Below the pieces are notes generated by a model. It saw only the letters and a list, made by a program, of their open reading frames with translations. It did not search any database and was not told the DNA's origin. The position numbers were made by a program, and so were the translations under genes. 59,287 bases of DNA from Metabacillus litoralis (GTDB taxonomy: Bacteria > Bacillota > Bacilli > Bacillales > Bacillaceae): the NCBI RefSeq assembly GCF_007994985.1, contig NZ_VOQF01000020.1, positions 1 to 59,287 on the forward strand, written 5' to 3'. Shown piece by piece: positions 9,291 through 20,922 of the stretch (positions are counted from its first letter, which is position 1; every line of letters starts with the position of its first letter).

Positions 9291-9318
9291 TTCGACATTA
9301 TTCTAAGAATATTCGACA
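9291..9318. promoter_or_regulatory. Second pair of Spo0A boxes
   Basis: TTCGACA occurs at 9291-9297 and 9312-9318, a 21 bp interval of two helical turns. The pair is about 165 bp further from abrB than the promoter found for it. It may serve an upstream abrB promoter or the candidate transcript that runs rightward from about 9420. Confidence 0.5.
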
Positions 9319-9386
9319 AATAACTACTGTGCTAATATCGAATTAATGTTGACTCAAATAAATATTATTTCTTTATGTATATATTC

Positions 9387-9414
9387 TTGATATTAAAGGC
9401 TAAGATGTTATCAT
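9387..9414 (+). promoter_or_regulatory. Possible promoter of the abrB-metS intergenic transcript
   Basis: TTGATA (9387-9392) and TATCAT (9409-9414) are 16 bp apart. A second possible -35, TTGACT, lies at 9349-9354. Confidence 0.35.
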
Positions 9415-9420
9415 AAAGAG

Positions 9421-9594
9421 TGAGAAAATTTGTTCATATATATGATTGCTAAGCATGGGAAAAATAGATTAAATATTACTATCTTATAAGGTTGTTAAAA
9501 GTAGACCAAAGCATAAGGACTTGGTTGCTACTATATAATTCGAAGAACGTCAGTAATCAATTCGCTCTCGTCCTTTAGGGCGAGGGCGTTTTTT
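9421..9594 (+). ncRNA. Candidate small RNA upstream of metS
   Basis: A stretch of about 170 bases lies between a plausible sigma-A promoter and a strong intrinsic terminator, and has no supportable ORF. It contains a hairpin at 9500-9532 (AGTAGACCAA against TTGGTTGCTACT with a two-base bulge). The terminator at 9563-9594 lies some 330 bases before metS. It lacks the AGGGTGG T-box motif. It could be a separate small RNA or a terminated leader of metS. I do not recognise a family. Confidence 0.35.
9563..9594 (+). terminator. Strong terminator between abrB and metS
   Basis: CGCTCTCGTCC and GGGCGAGGGCG pair over 11 bp around TTTA, followed by TTTTTT. No gene ends here, so it closes an untranslated transcript. 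Confidence 0.88.
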
Positions 9595-9628
9595 GAGTAC
9601 ATATAGGAATTTTGTTTAGTTGTATTGT

Positions 9629-9755
9629 CTAGCTTTAGACACCAGCTGCTCGAGTTATAAATCAGGTAGGAATTGATGGTAAAGAACATTTTCTGTTACC
9701 ACTTGCCTTATGATTGGTGCAGATAATTGAGGGCTTGCGTTTTTCTTGTAGCATG
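9629..9755. repeat. Degenerate TGTCTAGCT/CTCGAG Bacillus repeat
   Basis: TTGTCTAGCT, GCTCGAGTTATAA, an imperfect inverted repeat (GGTAGGAATTGATGG against CCACTTGCC) and GAGGGCTTGCGTTTTTCTTG follow in the same order as in the better preserved copy at 36852-36980. This copy is strongly decayed. Confidence 0.65.
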
Positions 9756-11912
<2,157 letters not shown>

Positions 11913-11936
11913 GTAATATGACAATTGTTTTGTTTT

Positions 11937-12130
11937 AGGGTAGCCTCTTTCGTAAGCTTTGTTGCTTTTATAATTAGAAGGATAGGCACTGTACACAGTC
12001 CAGTGGGTTCTGTAAATCGTACCTTATAAAAGGCGTTTTAACCTTTTATAAGGTCAATTATTCTTAGTAACAAGATACTTGTGTTTATTAAGAAAAGAAT
12101 TAACGACAATAATGAATAATAAAAGATAAG
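11937..12130. mobile_element. MITE-like repeat, copy 2 (diverged)
   Basis: Begins AGGGTAGCCTCTTTCG, then GCTTTGTTGCTTTTA and CACTGTACACAGTCCAGT, aligning with copies 1, 3 and 4. It contains a perfect 13 bp inverted repeat (ACCTTATAAAAGG at 12021-12033, CCTTTTATAAGGT at 12042-12054) not shared by the others. The right end is poorly preserved. The rest of the metS-tatD gap shows no gene. Confidence 0.55.
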
Positions 12131-12220
12131 GATAAAGGTCTAAATAGAGTGTTCCACGTGTAACATTTTGTTGAAGTCCTTTTTCTTATGTCGAAATAAA
12201 TATGAAAGTGGGAATTAATA

Positions 12221-12991
12221 ATGCTTTTTGATACACATGCTCATTTAAATGCTATCCAATATGAAGAGGACTTGGAAGAAGTTATACAACGTGCTCTTTC
12301 TGAAAATGTTACTCATATTGTTGTAGTTGGATTTGATCGTCAAACAATTACAAGAGCAATGGAGCTTACTAACAATTACGATATGATTTATGCTGCTGTT
12401 GGTTGGCATCCAGTTGATGCAATAGACATGACAGATGAAGATTTAGCATGGATAAAAGAACTATCAGCTCACCCAAAGGTAGTAGCAATTGGAGAGATGG
12501 GATTGGATTATCATTGGGATAAGTCTCCAAAGGATGTTCAAAAGGATGTTTTTCGAAAGCAGATTAAACTTGCTAAAGAAGTAAATCTGCCTATTATTAT
12601 TCATAACCGGGACGCAACTGAGGATGTTGTAAGCATATTACAAGAAGAAAATGCAAGTGAAGTTGGTGGGATCATGCATTGTTTTACTGGAAGTGCAGAA
12701 GTAGCGAAACAATGCTTAGATATGAACTTCTACATATCATTTGGTGGACCTGTAACATTTAAAAATGCGAAGAAACCAAAGGAAGTTGCGAAAGAAATAC
12801 CAATGGATCGATTGCTAATTGAAACAGATTGTCCATACTTAACACCACACCCATTTAGAGGTAAACGTAATGAGCCTAGCTATGTAAAATATGTAGCAGA
12901 GCAGATTGCAGAGCTAAGGGAAATGAATTATGAGGAATTTGCTCAAAAAACATCCGACAACGCAAGAAAAGTATTCGGCATAACTCGATAA
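12221..12991 (+). CDS. yabD: TatD-family metal-dependent DNase YabD
   Basis: A 256-residue TIM-barrel hydrolase of the TatD family. These enzymes act as 3'-5' exonucleases on DNA, in repair or DNA turnover. Metal ligands are visible: FDTHAHLNA near residues 3-11, GEMGLDYHW near 92-100, IIHNRDA near 126-132, MHCFTGS near 152-158 and ETDCPYL near 202-208. Length matches B. subtilis YabD (255 aa). It starts at ATG 12221 behind AAAGTGGG. The gene usually follows metS, as here. Confidence 0.92.
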   Translation: MLFDTHAHLNAIQYEEDLEEVIQRALSENVTHIVVVGFDRQTITRAMELTNNYDMIYAAVGWHPVDAIDMTDEDLAWIKELSAHPKVVAIGEMGLDYHWDKSPKDVQKDVFRKQIKLAKEVNLPIIIHNRDATEDVVSILQEENASEVGGIMHCFTGSAEVAKQCLDMNFYISFGGPVTFKNAKKPKEVAKEIPMDRLLIETDCPYLTPHPFRGKRNEPSYVKYVAEQIAELREMNYEEFAQKTSDNARKVFGITR

Positions 12992-13171
12992 CGAACGGTG
13001 TCGAGATGTGCAAAAGCTTGTCCATATTATGAGTAAAATCAATTAGTTCTACATGTCTCTTCTTTTTCATAGGATAACTTTGTCGAGAACTCTTTCTTCC
13101 CTTTTTACTTTTTGTTTAGCATAATAATGAGTACGTTGGAAAAATGAGACAACGTTAGAAGGGTTGACAAG

Positions 13172-13237
13172 ATGAAAGATACTCTATATAATCCACGAGG
13201 AAGAAGGAGGCGTTTTTCATTTTATTTGAAAATGTGA
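13172..13237 (+). CDS. Possible 21-residue upstream peptide overlapping yabE
   Basis: ATG 13172 has a well-placed AGAAGGG upstream and opens a 21-codon frame rich in Arg (NPRGRRRRFSFYLKM at its end). Its TGA at 13235-13237 overlaps the yabE GTG in a GTGA junction. It could couple or tune translation of yabE. It could equally be chance, or reflect a frameshift at the yabE 5' end. No homologue is known to me. Confidence 0.3.
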   Translation: MKDTLYNPRGRRRRFSFYLKM

Positions 13238-14427
13238 AAAAACTGTTTTCCGAACGGTTAAAAAAGAACAAAATTGTCCTATCTGCTACTAGTTTACTAG
13301 TATTAGGAACTGGAACAGCCTATGGTACCTATGAGGGAACAAAGGAAACTGTCTCACTAACTATTGATGGTAAAGAACAAAAGATACGTACACATGCAGA
13401 TACAGTTAATGATCTATTAGCTGAAAAAGATATAGATACCAGAAAAGAAGATGAACTATCACCGGCAAAAAATGAAAAGATTAAAGACAATATGAAGATT
13501 GTCTATAAAGCTGCTAAGCCAATCAAAGTTGCTATAGGTGATGAACGAAGGACAATTTGGTCTTCTGCGGATACAGTAAAAGAACTTATAGAGCAAGAGA
13601 ATTTAAATGTCACAGAGCACGATAAAATCAACCCAGCTTTAGATACAGCAATTAAAAAGGATTTGTCATTAACAATAGATAAAGCATTTAAGATTGCCCT
13701 AAATGTTGGCGAAAACAAACAACAGGTATGGACTACTTCGACTACTGTCGCTGACTTTTTAAAACAACAAAATGTTGAATTGAATAAACTCGATAAAATA
13801 GAACCAGCTCTTACTGAAGAGTTAGATGAAAAGAGCCAGGTTATTGTTACTAGAATAGAAAAAGTCACCGATGTAGTGGAAGAACCGATTGCCTTTAATG
13901 TTGTTCAAAAGAATGATAGCAGCATTGAAAAAGGGCAACAAAAGGTTATTGAATCAGGTAAAGAAGGTAAACAAAAGAAACATTATGAAGTTGTCTTAGA
14001 AAATGGAAAAGAAGTTTCAAGAGATCTGATTAAAACAGAAACACTTGAAGAAAGCCAGGATCGTGTCGTTGCTTTAGGAACTAAAGCTGTTCAGCAAACA
14101 AGTACAGCAACTGTTTCTCGGGGAAATGATTCTGTTTCAAAAGAATTTTATGCTCACTCAACAGCGTATACAGCAAATTGTAATGGATGTTCAGGAAACA
14201 CCGCGACAGGAATTAACTTGAGGGCGAACCCAAATGCAAAAGTTGTTGCTGTTGATCCGAATGTTATACCGCTGGGTACTAAAGTATATGTCGAGGGCTA
14301 TGGATATGCAGTTGCAGCAGATACTGGTTCGGCAATTAAAGGAAACAAGATTGATGTTTTCTTTCCATCAAAATCAGCTGCCTATCGATGGGGTTCGAAA
14401 AAAGTAAAAGTGAAAATATTAGAATAA
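13234..14427 (+). CDS. yabE: Rpf-like cell wall protein YabE (DUF348, G5 and 3D domains)
   Basis: A 397-residue exported protein of the firmicute resuscitation-factor-like group, which remodels peptidoglycan. An N-terminal hydrophobic segment (IVLSATSLLVLGTGTAYG, residues about 13-30) is followed by three DUF348 repeats (VSLTIDGKEQKIRTHADTV and relatives, to about 210). Then comes a G5 domain (about 215-285) and the C-terminal 3D domain (about 305-397) with aspartates in VAVDPNVIPLGT, DTGSAI and IDVFF. The GTG at 13234 is 23 bases from the nearest GGAGG; an ATT at 13219 is 8 bases from it. In B. subtilis yabE is controlled by a sigma-X/sigma-M antisense RNA, which I did not look for successfully here. 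Confidence 0.9.
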   Translation: MKKLFSERLKKNKIVLSATSLLVLGTGTAYGTYEGTKETVSLTIDGKEQKIRTHADTVNDLLAEKDIDTRKEDELSPAKNEKIKDNMKIVYKAAKPIKVAIGDERRTIWSSADTVKELIEQENLNVTEHDKINPALDTAIKKDLSLTIDKAFKIALNVGENKQQVWTTSTTVADFLKQQNVELNKLDKIEPALTEELDEKSQVIVTRIEKVTDVVEEPIAFNVVQKNDSSIEKGQQKVIESGKEGKQKKHYEVVLENGKEVSRDLIKTETLEESQDRVVALGTKAVQQTSTATVSRGNDSVSKEFYAHSTAYTANCNGCSGNTATGINLRANPNAKVVAVDPNVIPLGTKVYVEGYGYAVAADTGSAIKGNKIDVFFPSKSAAYRWGSKKVKVKILE

Positions 14428-14432
14428 GAGTT

Positions 14433-14463
14433 ACAGAGGGTTTTATAATCCTCTGTTTTTTTA
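14433..14463 (+). terminator. Terminator of yabE
   Basis: ACAGAGGG and TCCTCTGT pair around TTTTATAA, followed by a T run. Confidence 0.85.
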
Positions 14464-14684
14464 ATTTTTGTATCTGTTTCTAATATGTGTTGATTTTTAA
14501 AACATATGGTGGTAATAATAAAAATTAAAACTTAAGTAAAACCTTTTGTTGATAGTAAATCGAGTATATACTTTTAGTATACTTACATACATAGGTTTCG
14601 TGAAAACAAAAGTTAAGACTTTATTCTTTCTATAGTAGTTAGACGAATTAAGACTTAAGAAGGTTTCATAATTTGGAGGAAAAA

Positions 14685-16126
<1,442 letters not shown>

Positions 16127-16148
16127 ACAACTGAATAAGCTATTATGG

Positions 16149-16188
16149 AAACCTAGATCTATATATTCTTTATTGATCTAGGTTTTTT
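16149..16188 (+). terminator. Terminator of rnmV-rsmA
   Basis: AACCTAGATC and GATCTAGGTT pair, followed by TTTT. Confidence 0.85.
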
Positions 16189-16221
16189 GATTGTAAAGAG
16201 TAATTTATTATCTTCGCTTTC

Positions 16222-16248
16222 ACCAATTTTGAATTCTCACATAGGCTA
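16222..16248 (+). promoter_or_regulatory. Possible sigma-K promoter upstream of yabG
   Basis: AC at 16222-16223 and CATAGGCTA at 16240-16248 are 16 bp apart and fit the sigma-K pattern (AC, then CATAnnnTA). It is about 220 bases before yabG, a gene that depends on sigma K in B. subtilis. The distance is long, so this is tentative. Confidence 0.35.
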
Positions 16249-16319
16249 GAGAAGGATACTTTTTATAAAATAGATTAGATATGACGCTTGTGAAAAAATA
16301 TCCATTCTTAAATATGAGT

Positions 16320-16416
16320 GCTGTTTATTCAAAGATTGTTGCTTATATTCTAAGTGGCAAGGATCTGCTGTGAAATGGAATGTATTTCTGCTACCAAACA
16401 ATTTATTAAAAACAGC
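16320..16416. mobile_element. Possible short remnant of the MITE-like repeat
   Basis: GCTGTTTATTCAAAGATTGT at the left resembles the right-hand terminus of the MITE family read on the other strand (TGAAAGATTGTTGCTTA). The right side ends with AAACAATTTATTAAAAACAGC, an imperfect inverse. It is short and decayed. The rest of 16249-16466 shows no gene. Confidence 0.3.
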
Positions 16417-16466
16417 CATTATGAGAAATGATTTTTTAAGTGAATCATTCATTGGAGTGATAGAAT

Positions 16467-17348
16467 ATGCATGTGAAAATTGGAGATGTTGTTGGAAGGC
16501 AGTCTTATAAGCTTGATGTATTATTTAGGGTTATCGATGTGAAAACAACTGCTGATGGTGAGCAGATTGCGATCTTATATGGTGATGAAGTAAGGCTAAT
16601 AGCAGATGCGAATTGTAGTGACTTAGTTGTTGTAGATGAAATTGAGAGAAATAGTCGTAAATTAAAAGAAAAAGAACGTATTGATCAATCTTATTTTTTA
16701 TTTCGGCAGGATTATCAGTTATTACGAGAGAAGCAAGAATACACGGCAACCTCGAGTTATAGTCATAATGAAGAATTTTTCCACTTGCCAGGTAGAGTTC
16801 TACATGTAGATGGCGATCCACTTTATCTACAAAAATGTTTATCTTTATATGAAAAAATAGGTGTTCCTGTAAATGGTGTTCACGTTCAAGAAAAAGAAAT
16901 GCCAGAGAAAATTGGCGAGCTTTTAGCTAAATATCGCCCTGATATTTTAGTTATCACAGGCCATGATGCATACTCAAAGCATAAAGGTGAAGTAGATGAT
17001 ATTAATGCTTATCGTCATTCAAAGCATTTTGTGCAAACTGTTAGAAACGCTCGAAGCAAAGTGCCACATCTTGATCAGTTGGTGATTTTTGCAGGTGCAT
17101 GTCAATCCCATTTTGAATCTCTAATAAGGGCTGGAGCTAATTTTGCCAGTTCTCCTTCTAGAGTGAACATCCATGCCCTAGATCCAGTTTATATTGTTGC
17201 GAAGATTAGCTTTACTCCATTTGTAGAAAGAATAAATGTATGGGATGTTTTAAGGAACACGTTAACAAGAGAAAAAGGTCTTGGTGGAGTAGAAACAAAA
17301 GGTGTATTACGTACAGGGATGCCATTTAGAAAGCATTCTTCTCAATGA
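16467..17348 (+). CDS. yabG: Sporulation-specific protease YabG
   Basis: YabG is a sigma-K-dependent protease that processes spore coat proteins, helping their transglutaminase cross-linking. The 293-residue protein matches B. subtilis YabG (290 aa). The N-terminal barrel-like region (KIGDVVGRQSYKLDVLFRVI) is followed by the peptidase U57 domain, with VLHVDGDPLYLQKCL near 111-125, VITGHDAY near 160-167 and IFAGACQSHFESLIRAGA near 208-225. The cysteine and histidine in GACQSHFE look conserved. Start ATG 16467 follows GGAGTGA. Confidence 0.93.
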   Translation: MHVKIGDVVGRQSYKLDVLFRVIDVKTTADGEQIAILYGDEVRLIADANCSDLVVVDEIERNSRKLKEKERIDQSYFLFRQDYQLLREKQEYTATSSYSHNEEFFHLPGRVLHVDGDPLYLQKCLSLYEKIGVPVNGVHVQEKEMPEKIGELLAKYRPDILVITGHDAYSKHKGEVDDINAYRHSKHFVQTVRNARSKVPHLDQLVIFAGACQSHFESLIRAGANFASSPSRVNIHALDPVYIVAKISFTPFVERINVWDVLRNTLTREKGLGGVETKGVLRTGMPFRKHSSQ

Positions 17349-17350
17349 TC

Positions 17351-17389
17351 AAAAGCCGCTTACACAAACAATATGTAAGTGGCTTTTTT
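17351..17389 (+). terminator. Terminator of yabG
   Basis: AAAAGCCGCTTAC and GTAAGTGGCTTTT pair, followed by a T run. Confidence 0.85.
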
Positions 17390-17436
17390 ATTTATTATGC
17401 TAACTACCAGCTTTCTCAAACGATAATTCATCTTGG

Positions 17437-17530
17437 GTCCGGAGTCTCCTCGTAAGCTTTAACATAGCCATTTATTATGGCTAGAAGTTCAATGTTACTT
17501 CCCTGTAATAAATACGCATCCTTTCTTCTT
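17437..17530. mobile_element. Possible decayed MITE-like repeat, copy 5
   Basis: GGAGTCTCCTCGTAAGCTTT resembles the left end of copy 2 (TAGCCTCTTTCGTAAGCTTT). TGTAATAAATACGCATCCTT followed by TCTTCTTG matches the interior TGTATAAATTCTAGTAGCAT of copy 1. A right terminus is not recognisable. The rest of the gap up to the veg promoters (17531-17850) is AT-rich with no gene seen. Confidence 0.35.
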
Positions 17531-17853
17531 GTCTTGATGTTCACTCAATGTACTACGTTTAAATAGACGTTATTATTAAGCTGAGGGTAGTGGCTCACTA
17601 TTTTAAGTTAATTTAAAAATATTACTACTTTATTTGATAAATTTATCATAGTGATTTTAATTTACTTATTAATGTTAATTTGTGTTTTTTAGACGAAAAG
17701 TTATGAAAAAAACATATTTAATGAGGTATTCATTTGAAAACCATGAACATTTTTTATAAGTATTTTGAAAAACATTCATTTTTAGTACATAAATCTATAC
17801 AACTATGTTCAAACTATAAACGAAGGAATGAGAAATTTGTTGAAAATAAATTA

Positions 17854-17883
17854 TTGACAGTGATGAAAATTAACTGATATAAT
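17854..17883 (+). promoter_or_regulatory. Upstream sigma-A promoter of veg
   Basis: TTGACA (17854-17859) and TATAAT (17878-17883) are both consensus, with an 18 bp spacer. This is one of two tandem promoters. Confidence 0.75.
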
Positions 17884-17894
17884 TTAAATTTTAT

Positions 17895-17924
17895 TTGACT
17901 TACATAGGCTCAAGGTTGTATAAT
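17895..17924 (+). promoter_or_regulatory. Proximal sigma-A promoter of veg
   Basis: TTGACT (17895-17900) and TATAAT (17919-17924), spacer 18 bp. It is followed by AGTGAGGTGGATGCAATG, the same -10 to start arrangement as the strong B. subtilis Pveg. Confidence 0.8.
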
Positions 17925-17945
17925 AAAACTAGTGAGGTGGATGCA

Positions 17946-18215
17946 ATGGGAAAAACTCTAACGGATATTAAAAAATCCTTGGACGGTAATCTTGGCAGAC
18001 GACTAACTCTTAGAGCAAACGGTGGTCGTAGAAAAACGATAGAACGCTGTGGTGTGCTTGCAGAAACCTATCCATCTGTCTTTGTTATTGAGCTTGATCA
18101 AGATGAAAATTCATTTGAACGTGTATCTTATAGTTATGCTGATGTTTTAACTGAAACAGTACAATTAACATTCTTAGAAGATGCAGCTGGTTCAATTGCA
18201 GTTAGTGGACAGTAG
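17946..18215 (+). CDS. veg: Veg protein, biofilm stimulator
   Basis: Veg is a small, highly expressed cytosolic protein that promotes biofilm matrix gene expression by interfering with SinR. The 89-residue protein contains the family core [19 protein letters not shown] near residues 16-34 and [11 protein letters not shown] near 42-52. ATG 17946 is chosen because GAGGTGG is 5-7 bases upstream and the predicted transcript starts only 10-20 bases before it; the upstream in-frame extension overlaps the promoter. Two strong promoters precede it and a terminator follows, giving a monocistronic unit. Confidence 0.95.
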   Translation: MGKTLTDIKKSLDGNLGRRLTLRANGGRRKTIERCGVLAETYPSVFVIELDQDENSFERVSYSYADVLTETVQLTFLEDAAGSIAVSGQ

Positions 18216-18240
18216 ACAATAATTGTTTACTGTTTTTTCT
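18211..18240 (+). terminator. Terminator of veg
   Basis: AGTAGACAAT and ATTGTTTACT pair, then GTTTTTTC. The left arm includes the veg stop codon. Confidence 0.8.
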
Positions 18241-18338
18241 TTTGTATAAATTTTAACCAATTAACTAATAATAGAAGTGCACAATCTTTTCTTATCTTCT
18301 AAAACTCTTGCTTATCCTTTGAAAGGGTGTGTTTGGTT

Positions 18339-18524
18339 TTGAGTAGACGTCGTGGAATGATGTCCGAAAGTTTTAAATATGAATTAGCAAAAGACTTAGG
18401 ATTTTATGAAACGGTAAAAGAAGAAGGTTGGGGTGCAATTCGATCGCGCGATGCTGGAAATATGGTAAAGCGAGCTATAGAGTTAGCAGAATTGCAGCTA
18501 GCAAAACAAAATAATAGAAGCTAG
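18339..18524 (+). CDS. sspF: Alpha/beta-type small acid-soluble spore protein SspF
   Basis: SspF belongs to the DNA-binding spore protein family that coats and protects forespore DNA. The 61-residue protein contains [29 protein letters not shown] and KRAIELAE, nearly identical to B. subtilis SspF. I take TTG 18339 as start, giving SRRRGMMSE after Met; AAAGGG at 18322-18327 is well placed. GTG 18327 and TTG 18333 are in frame but poorly spaced. Upstream GTATA near 18244 with CTAATAATA 16 bp later could be a forespore promoter, weakly. A terminator follows. Confidence 0.92.
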   Translation: MSRRRGMMSESFKYELAKDLGFYETVKEEGWGAIRSRDAGNMVKRAIELAELQLAKQNNRS

Positions 18525-18534
18525 AAGATAGAAT

Positions 18535-18595
18535 AGGGGTTGACTAAAATGCTTTGTATATTCATACGATGCTTAATTTAGTCAGCCCTTTCTTT
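18535..18595 (+). terminator. Terminator of sspF
   Basis: AGGGGTTGACTAAA and TTTAGTCAGCCCTTT pair across a loop of about 28 bases, followed by a T-rich tract. Confidence 0.7.
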
Positions 18596-18757
18596 CTATA
18601 TTTATACATCATATAAACCATTTTCTGCTGAAAAAAACCTTCATTTTCACATAGTACGATCAAAATTATATTCGTATGTTGTTGAATTGTCGAAAAAGGC
18701 AATACGATAACTGCTTTTGTGGTACAATGTTGATACAATTTTAGATCGTTTAAGTAG

Positions 18758-19636
18758 GTGATTATAATACGTGTTTTAGAGAAAGCACCAGCCAAAATAA
18801 ACTTATCATTAGATGTACTTCATAAACGTGAAGATGGGTTTCATGAAGTAGAAATGATAATGACAACAATAGATCTAGCAGATCGTGTAGAATTAGTTGA
18901 TTTACCGTATGAAGATATTCGAATTGTATCTCATAATCGATTTGTGCCAGATGATCAGCGAAACTTAGCTTATCAAGCAGCTAAATTGTTAAAAGAAAGA
19001 TATAACATAAAAAAGGGTATCTCTATTTCAATAACAAAAACCATTCCAGTTGCAGCAGGTTTAGCAGGTGGAAGTAGTGATGCAGCAGCAACATTGCGTG
19101 GATTAAATCGACTTTGGAAATTAGGATTATCTCTAGATGAACTTGCACAGTTAGGAGCAGAGATTGGTTCTGATGTTGCCTTCTGTGTTTATGGAGGAAC
19201 AGCACTTGCTACTGGTCGTGGAGAAATTATTCAGCATATTAATCCACCACCACATTGTTGGGTAGTGTTAGCAAAACCAACTATTGGTGTCTCAACAGCT
19301 GATGTATATAAGAATCTCAAAGTTGATTCTATTAAACATCCTGATGTTAGAGGAATGGTACAAGCTTTAGAAGCTGGGGATTATGATGGTATTTGTGATT
19401 TAATGGGAAATGTTTTAGAAAGTGTAACACTACATATGCATCCTGAAGTGGCAAATATCAAGGATCAAATGAAAAGGTTCGGAGCTGATGCTGTTTTAAT
19501 GAGCGGTAGTGGTCCTACTGTTTTTGGTCTAGTTCAATATGAATCACGTTTGCCTAGAGTTTATAATGGTCTACGTGGATTTTGTGATCAAGTTTTCGCT
19601 GTGCGAATGTTAGGTGATGTAAACAGCCTTGATTAA
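18758..19636 (+). CDS. ispE: 4-diphosphocytidyl-2-C-methyl-D-erythritol kinase
   Basis: IspE phosphorylates CDP-ME in the non-mevalonate route to isoprenoids. The GHMP kinase features are clear: [13 protein letters not shown] at the N terminus, [19 protein letters not shown] near residues 97-115 as the ATP loop, and [11 protein letters not shown] near 247-257. The start is unusual. Homologues begin Met-Arg-Ile-Leu-Glu-Lys; here Arg (CGT 18770) is preceded by ATA, and the likely Shine-Dalgarno AGGTG (18756-18760) overlaps the only conventional candidate, GTG 18758. A near-cognate start at ATA/ATT, or GTG with a weak site, are the options. The gene is followed by a hairpin and purR. Confidence 0.93.
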   Translation: MIIIRVLEKAPAKINLSLDVLHKREDGFHEVEMIMTTIDLADRVELVDLPYEDIRIVSHNRFVPDDQRNLAYQAAKLLKERYNIKKGISISITKTIPVAAGLAGGSSDAAATLRGLNRLWKLGLSLDELAQLGAEIGSDVAFCVYGGTALATGRGEIIQHINPPPHCWVVLAKPTIGVSTADVYKNLKVDSIKHPDVRGMVQALEAGDYDGICDLMGNVLESVTLHMHPEVANIKDQMKRFGADAVLMSGSGPTVFGLVQYESRLPRVYNGLRGFCDQVFAVRMLGDVNSLD

Positions 19637-19679
19637 ATCCGGATATTAAGTTATATTTACTATAATAATATTCGGATTT
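19635..19679 (+). terminator. Hairpin between ispE and purR
   Basis: AAATCCGGATATTA (19635-19648) pairs with TAATATTCGGATTT (19666-19679) over 14 bp with one G-U. A T residue and the purR GGAGG (19681-19685) follow at once. It may end ispE transcription or limit access to the purR ribosome site. Confidence 0.55.
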
Positions 19680-19695
19680 TGGAGGTTGCCCTTTT

Positions 19696-20541
19696 ATGAA
19701 ATTTCGTCGTAGTGGCCGTCTTGTTGATATGACAAACTACATGCTTCATCATCCTCATTCCTTGGTACCATTGACATACTTTTCGGAAAAATATCATTCT
19801 GCTAAATCTTCAATAAGTGAGGATTTAACTATTATTAAAGAAACATTTGAACAGCATGGAATTGGAACACTATTAACTGTTCCAGGAGCAGCAGGTGGAG
19901 TTAAGTTTATTCCAAAGGTTGAGTATAAAGAAGCAAAGCAATTTGTTGATGAGCTTTGTGAATTGATTGCAAAACCAGAAAGACTCCTTCCTGGAGGTTA
20001 TTTATATTTAACTGATATTTTAGGTAACCCTTCTATAGTAAATAAAATTGGTCGTTTATTTGCGACTGCATTTGGCAACCGTAAAATAGATGTGGTTATG
20101 ACAGTTGCTACTAAGGGAATTCCTTTAGCGTATGCTGTAGCCGCACAGTTGGATGTACCTGTTGTTATTGTACGAAAAGATAGTAAGGTAACAGAAGGAT
20201 CAACAGTTAGTATTAATTATGTTTCAGGTTCTTCAAAACGAATTCAAACAATGCTCCTAGCTAAACGAAGTCTAAAAGAAGGTTCAAATGTATTAATTAT
20301 TGATGACTTTATGAAGGCTGGAGGTACCATAAATGGTATGATTAGCTTGCTAGAGGAATTTAAAGCTAATGTAGCAGGTATAGGAGTTCTAGTAGAGTCT
20401 GAGGGCGTTGAAGAAAGACTTGTTGATGAATATATTTCACTTGTTAAACTAGCAAATGTAGATATTCGTGAACGTAATATTCAAGTAATGCCAGGAACAT
20501 ATTTTCAATTGGTAAAAGACAAAAAGATTGGAGAGAATTAG
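19696..20541 (+). CDS. purR: Purine operon repressor PurR
   Basis: PurR represses purine synthesis and related genes by binding PurBox DNA; PRPP relieves it. The 281-residue protein has an N-terminal winged helix ([17 protein letters not shown], then [15 protein letters not shown]) and a C-terminal phosphoribosyltransferase domain, with the PRPP loop [13 protein letters not shown] near residues 199-211. The winged-helix plus PRT design is specific to the Gram-positive PurR. ATG 19696 lies behind GGAGG. It is followed one base later by ridA, as in B. subtilis purR-yabJ. Confidence 0.95.
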   Translation: MKFRRSGRLVDMTNYMLHHPHSLVPLTYFSEKYHSAKSSISEDLTIIKETFEQHGIGTLLTVPGAAGGVKFIPKVEYKEAKQFVDELCELIAKPERLLPGGYLYLTDILGNPSIVNKIGRLFATAFGNRKIDVVMTVATKGIPLAYAVAAQLDVPVVIVRKDSKVTEGSTVSINYVSGSSKRIQTMLLAKRSLKEGSNVLIIDDFMKAGGTINGMISLLEEFKANVAGIGVLVESEGVEERLVDEYISLVKLANVDIRERNIQVMPGTYFQLVKDKKIGEN

Positions 20542-20542
20542 T

Positions 20543-20917
20543 ATGAAAATTGTTAGTACTAAACAAGCACCAGCAGCTATTGGTCCATATTCTCAAGGTA
20601 TTATTGTCAACAATTTATTTTATAGTTCAGGTCAAATTCCTCTTACTGCTGAGGGTGAAATGATTACTGGTGATATTGCAGAACAAACACATCAGGTTTT
20701 TAAAAATCTACAGGCTGTTCTTAAAGAAGCAGGAGCATCTTTAGAAACAGTTGTGAAGGCAACGGTTTTTCTTGATGATATGAATACCTTTGCAGCTTTT
20801 AATGATGTGTATGGTGAATATTTTGCAACCCATAAACCAGCTCGTTCTTGTGTCGAGGTTGCTCGTCTTCCAAAAGACGCTCTTGTAGAAATAGAAGTTA
20901 TTGCGTTAATTAAATAA
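20543..20917 (+). CDS. ridA: RidA family 2-iminobutanoate/2-iminopropanoate deaminase (YabJ)
   Basis: RidA hydrolyses reactive enamine/imine intermediates released by PLP enzymes. The 124-residue protein shows [12 protein letters not shown] near the N terminus, [10 protein letters not shown], and the signature [22 protein letters not shown] at the C-terminal side, with the conserved Arg of the active site. ATG 20543 is chosen because GGAGAG is 7 bases upstream and the start fits the family. In B. subtilis yabJ is co-transcribed with purR. Confidence 0.94.
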   Translation: MKIVSTKQAPAAIGPYSQGIIVNNLFYSSGQIPLTAEGEMITGDIAEQTHQVFKNLQAVLKEAGASLETVVKATVFLDDMNTFAAFNDVYGEYFATHKPARSCVEVARLPKDALVEIEVIALIK

Positions 20918-20922
20918 GTAAA

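Noticed and set aside
19621-19695. PurBox upstream of purR
   Set aside because: CCGGAT/TTCGGATT resembles part of a PurBox (CCGAAC core), but the two arms form a hairpin and lack the CGAA-type core, so I called the stem only.
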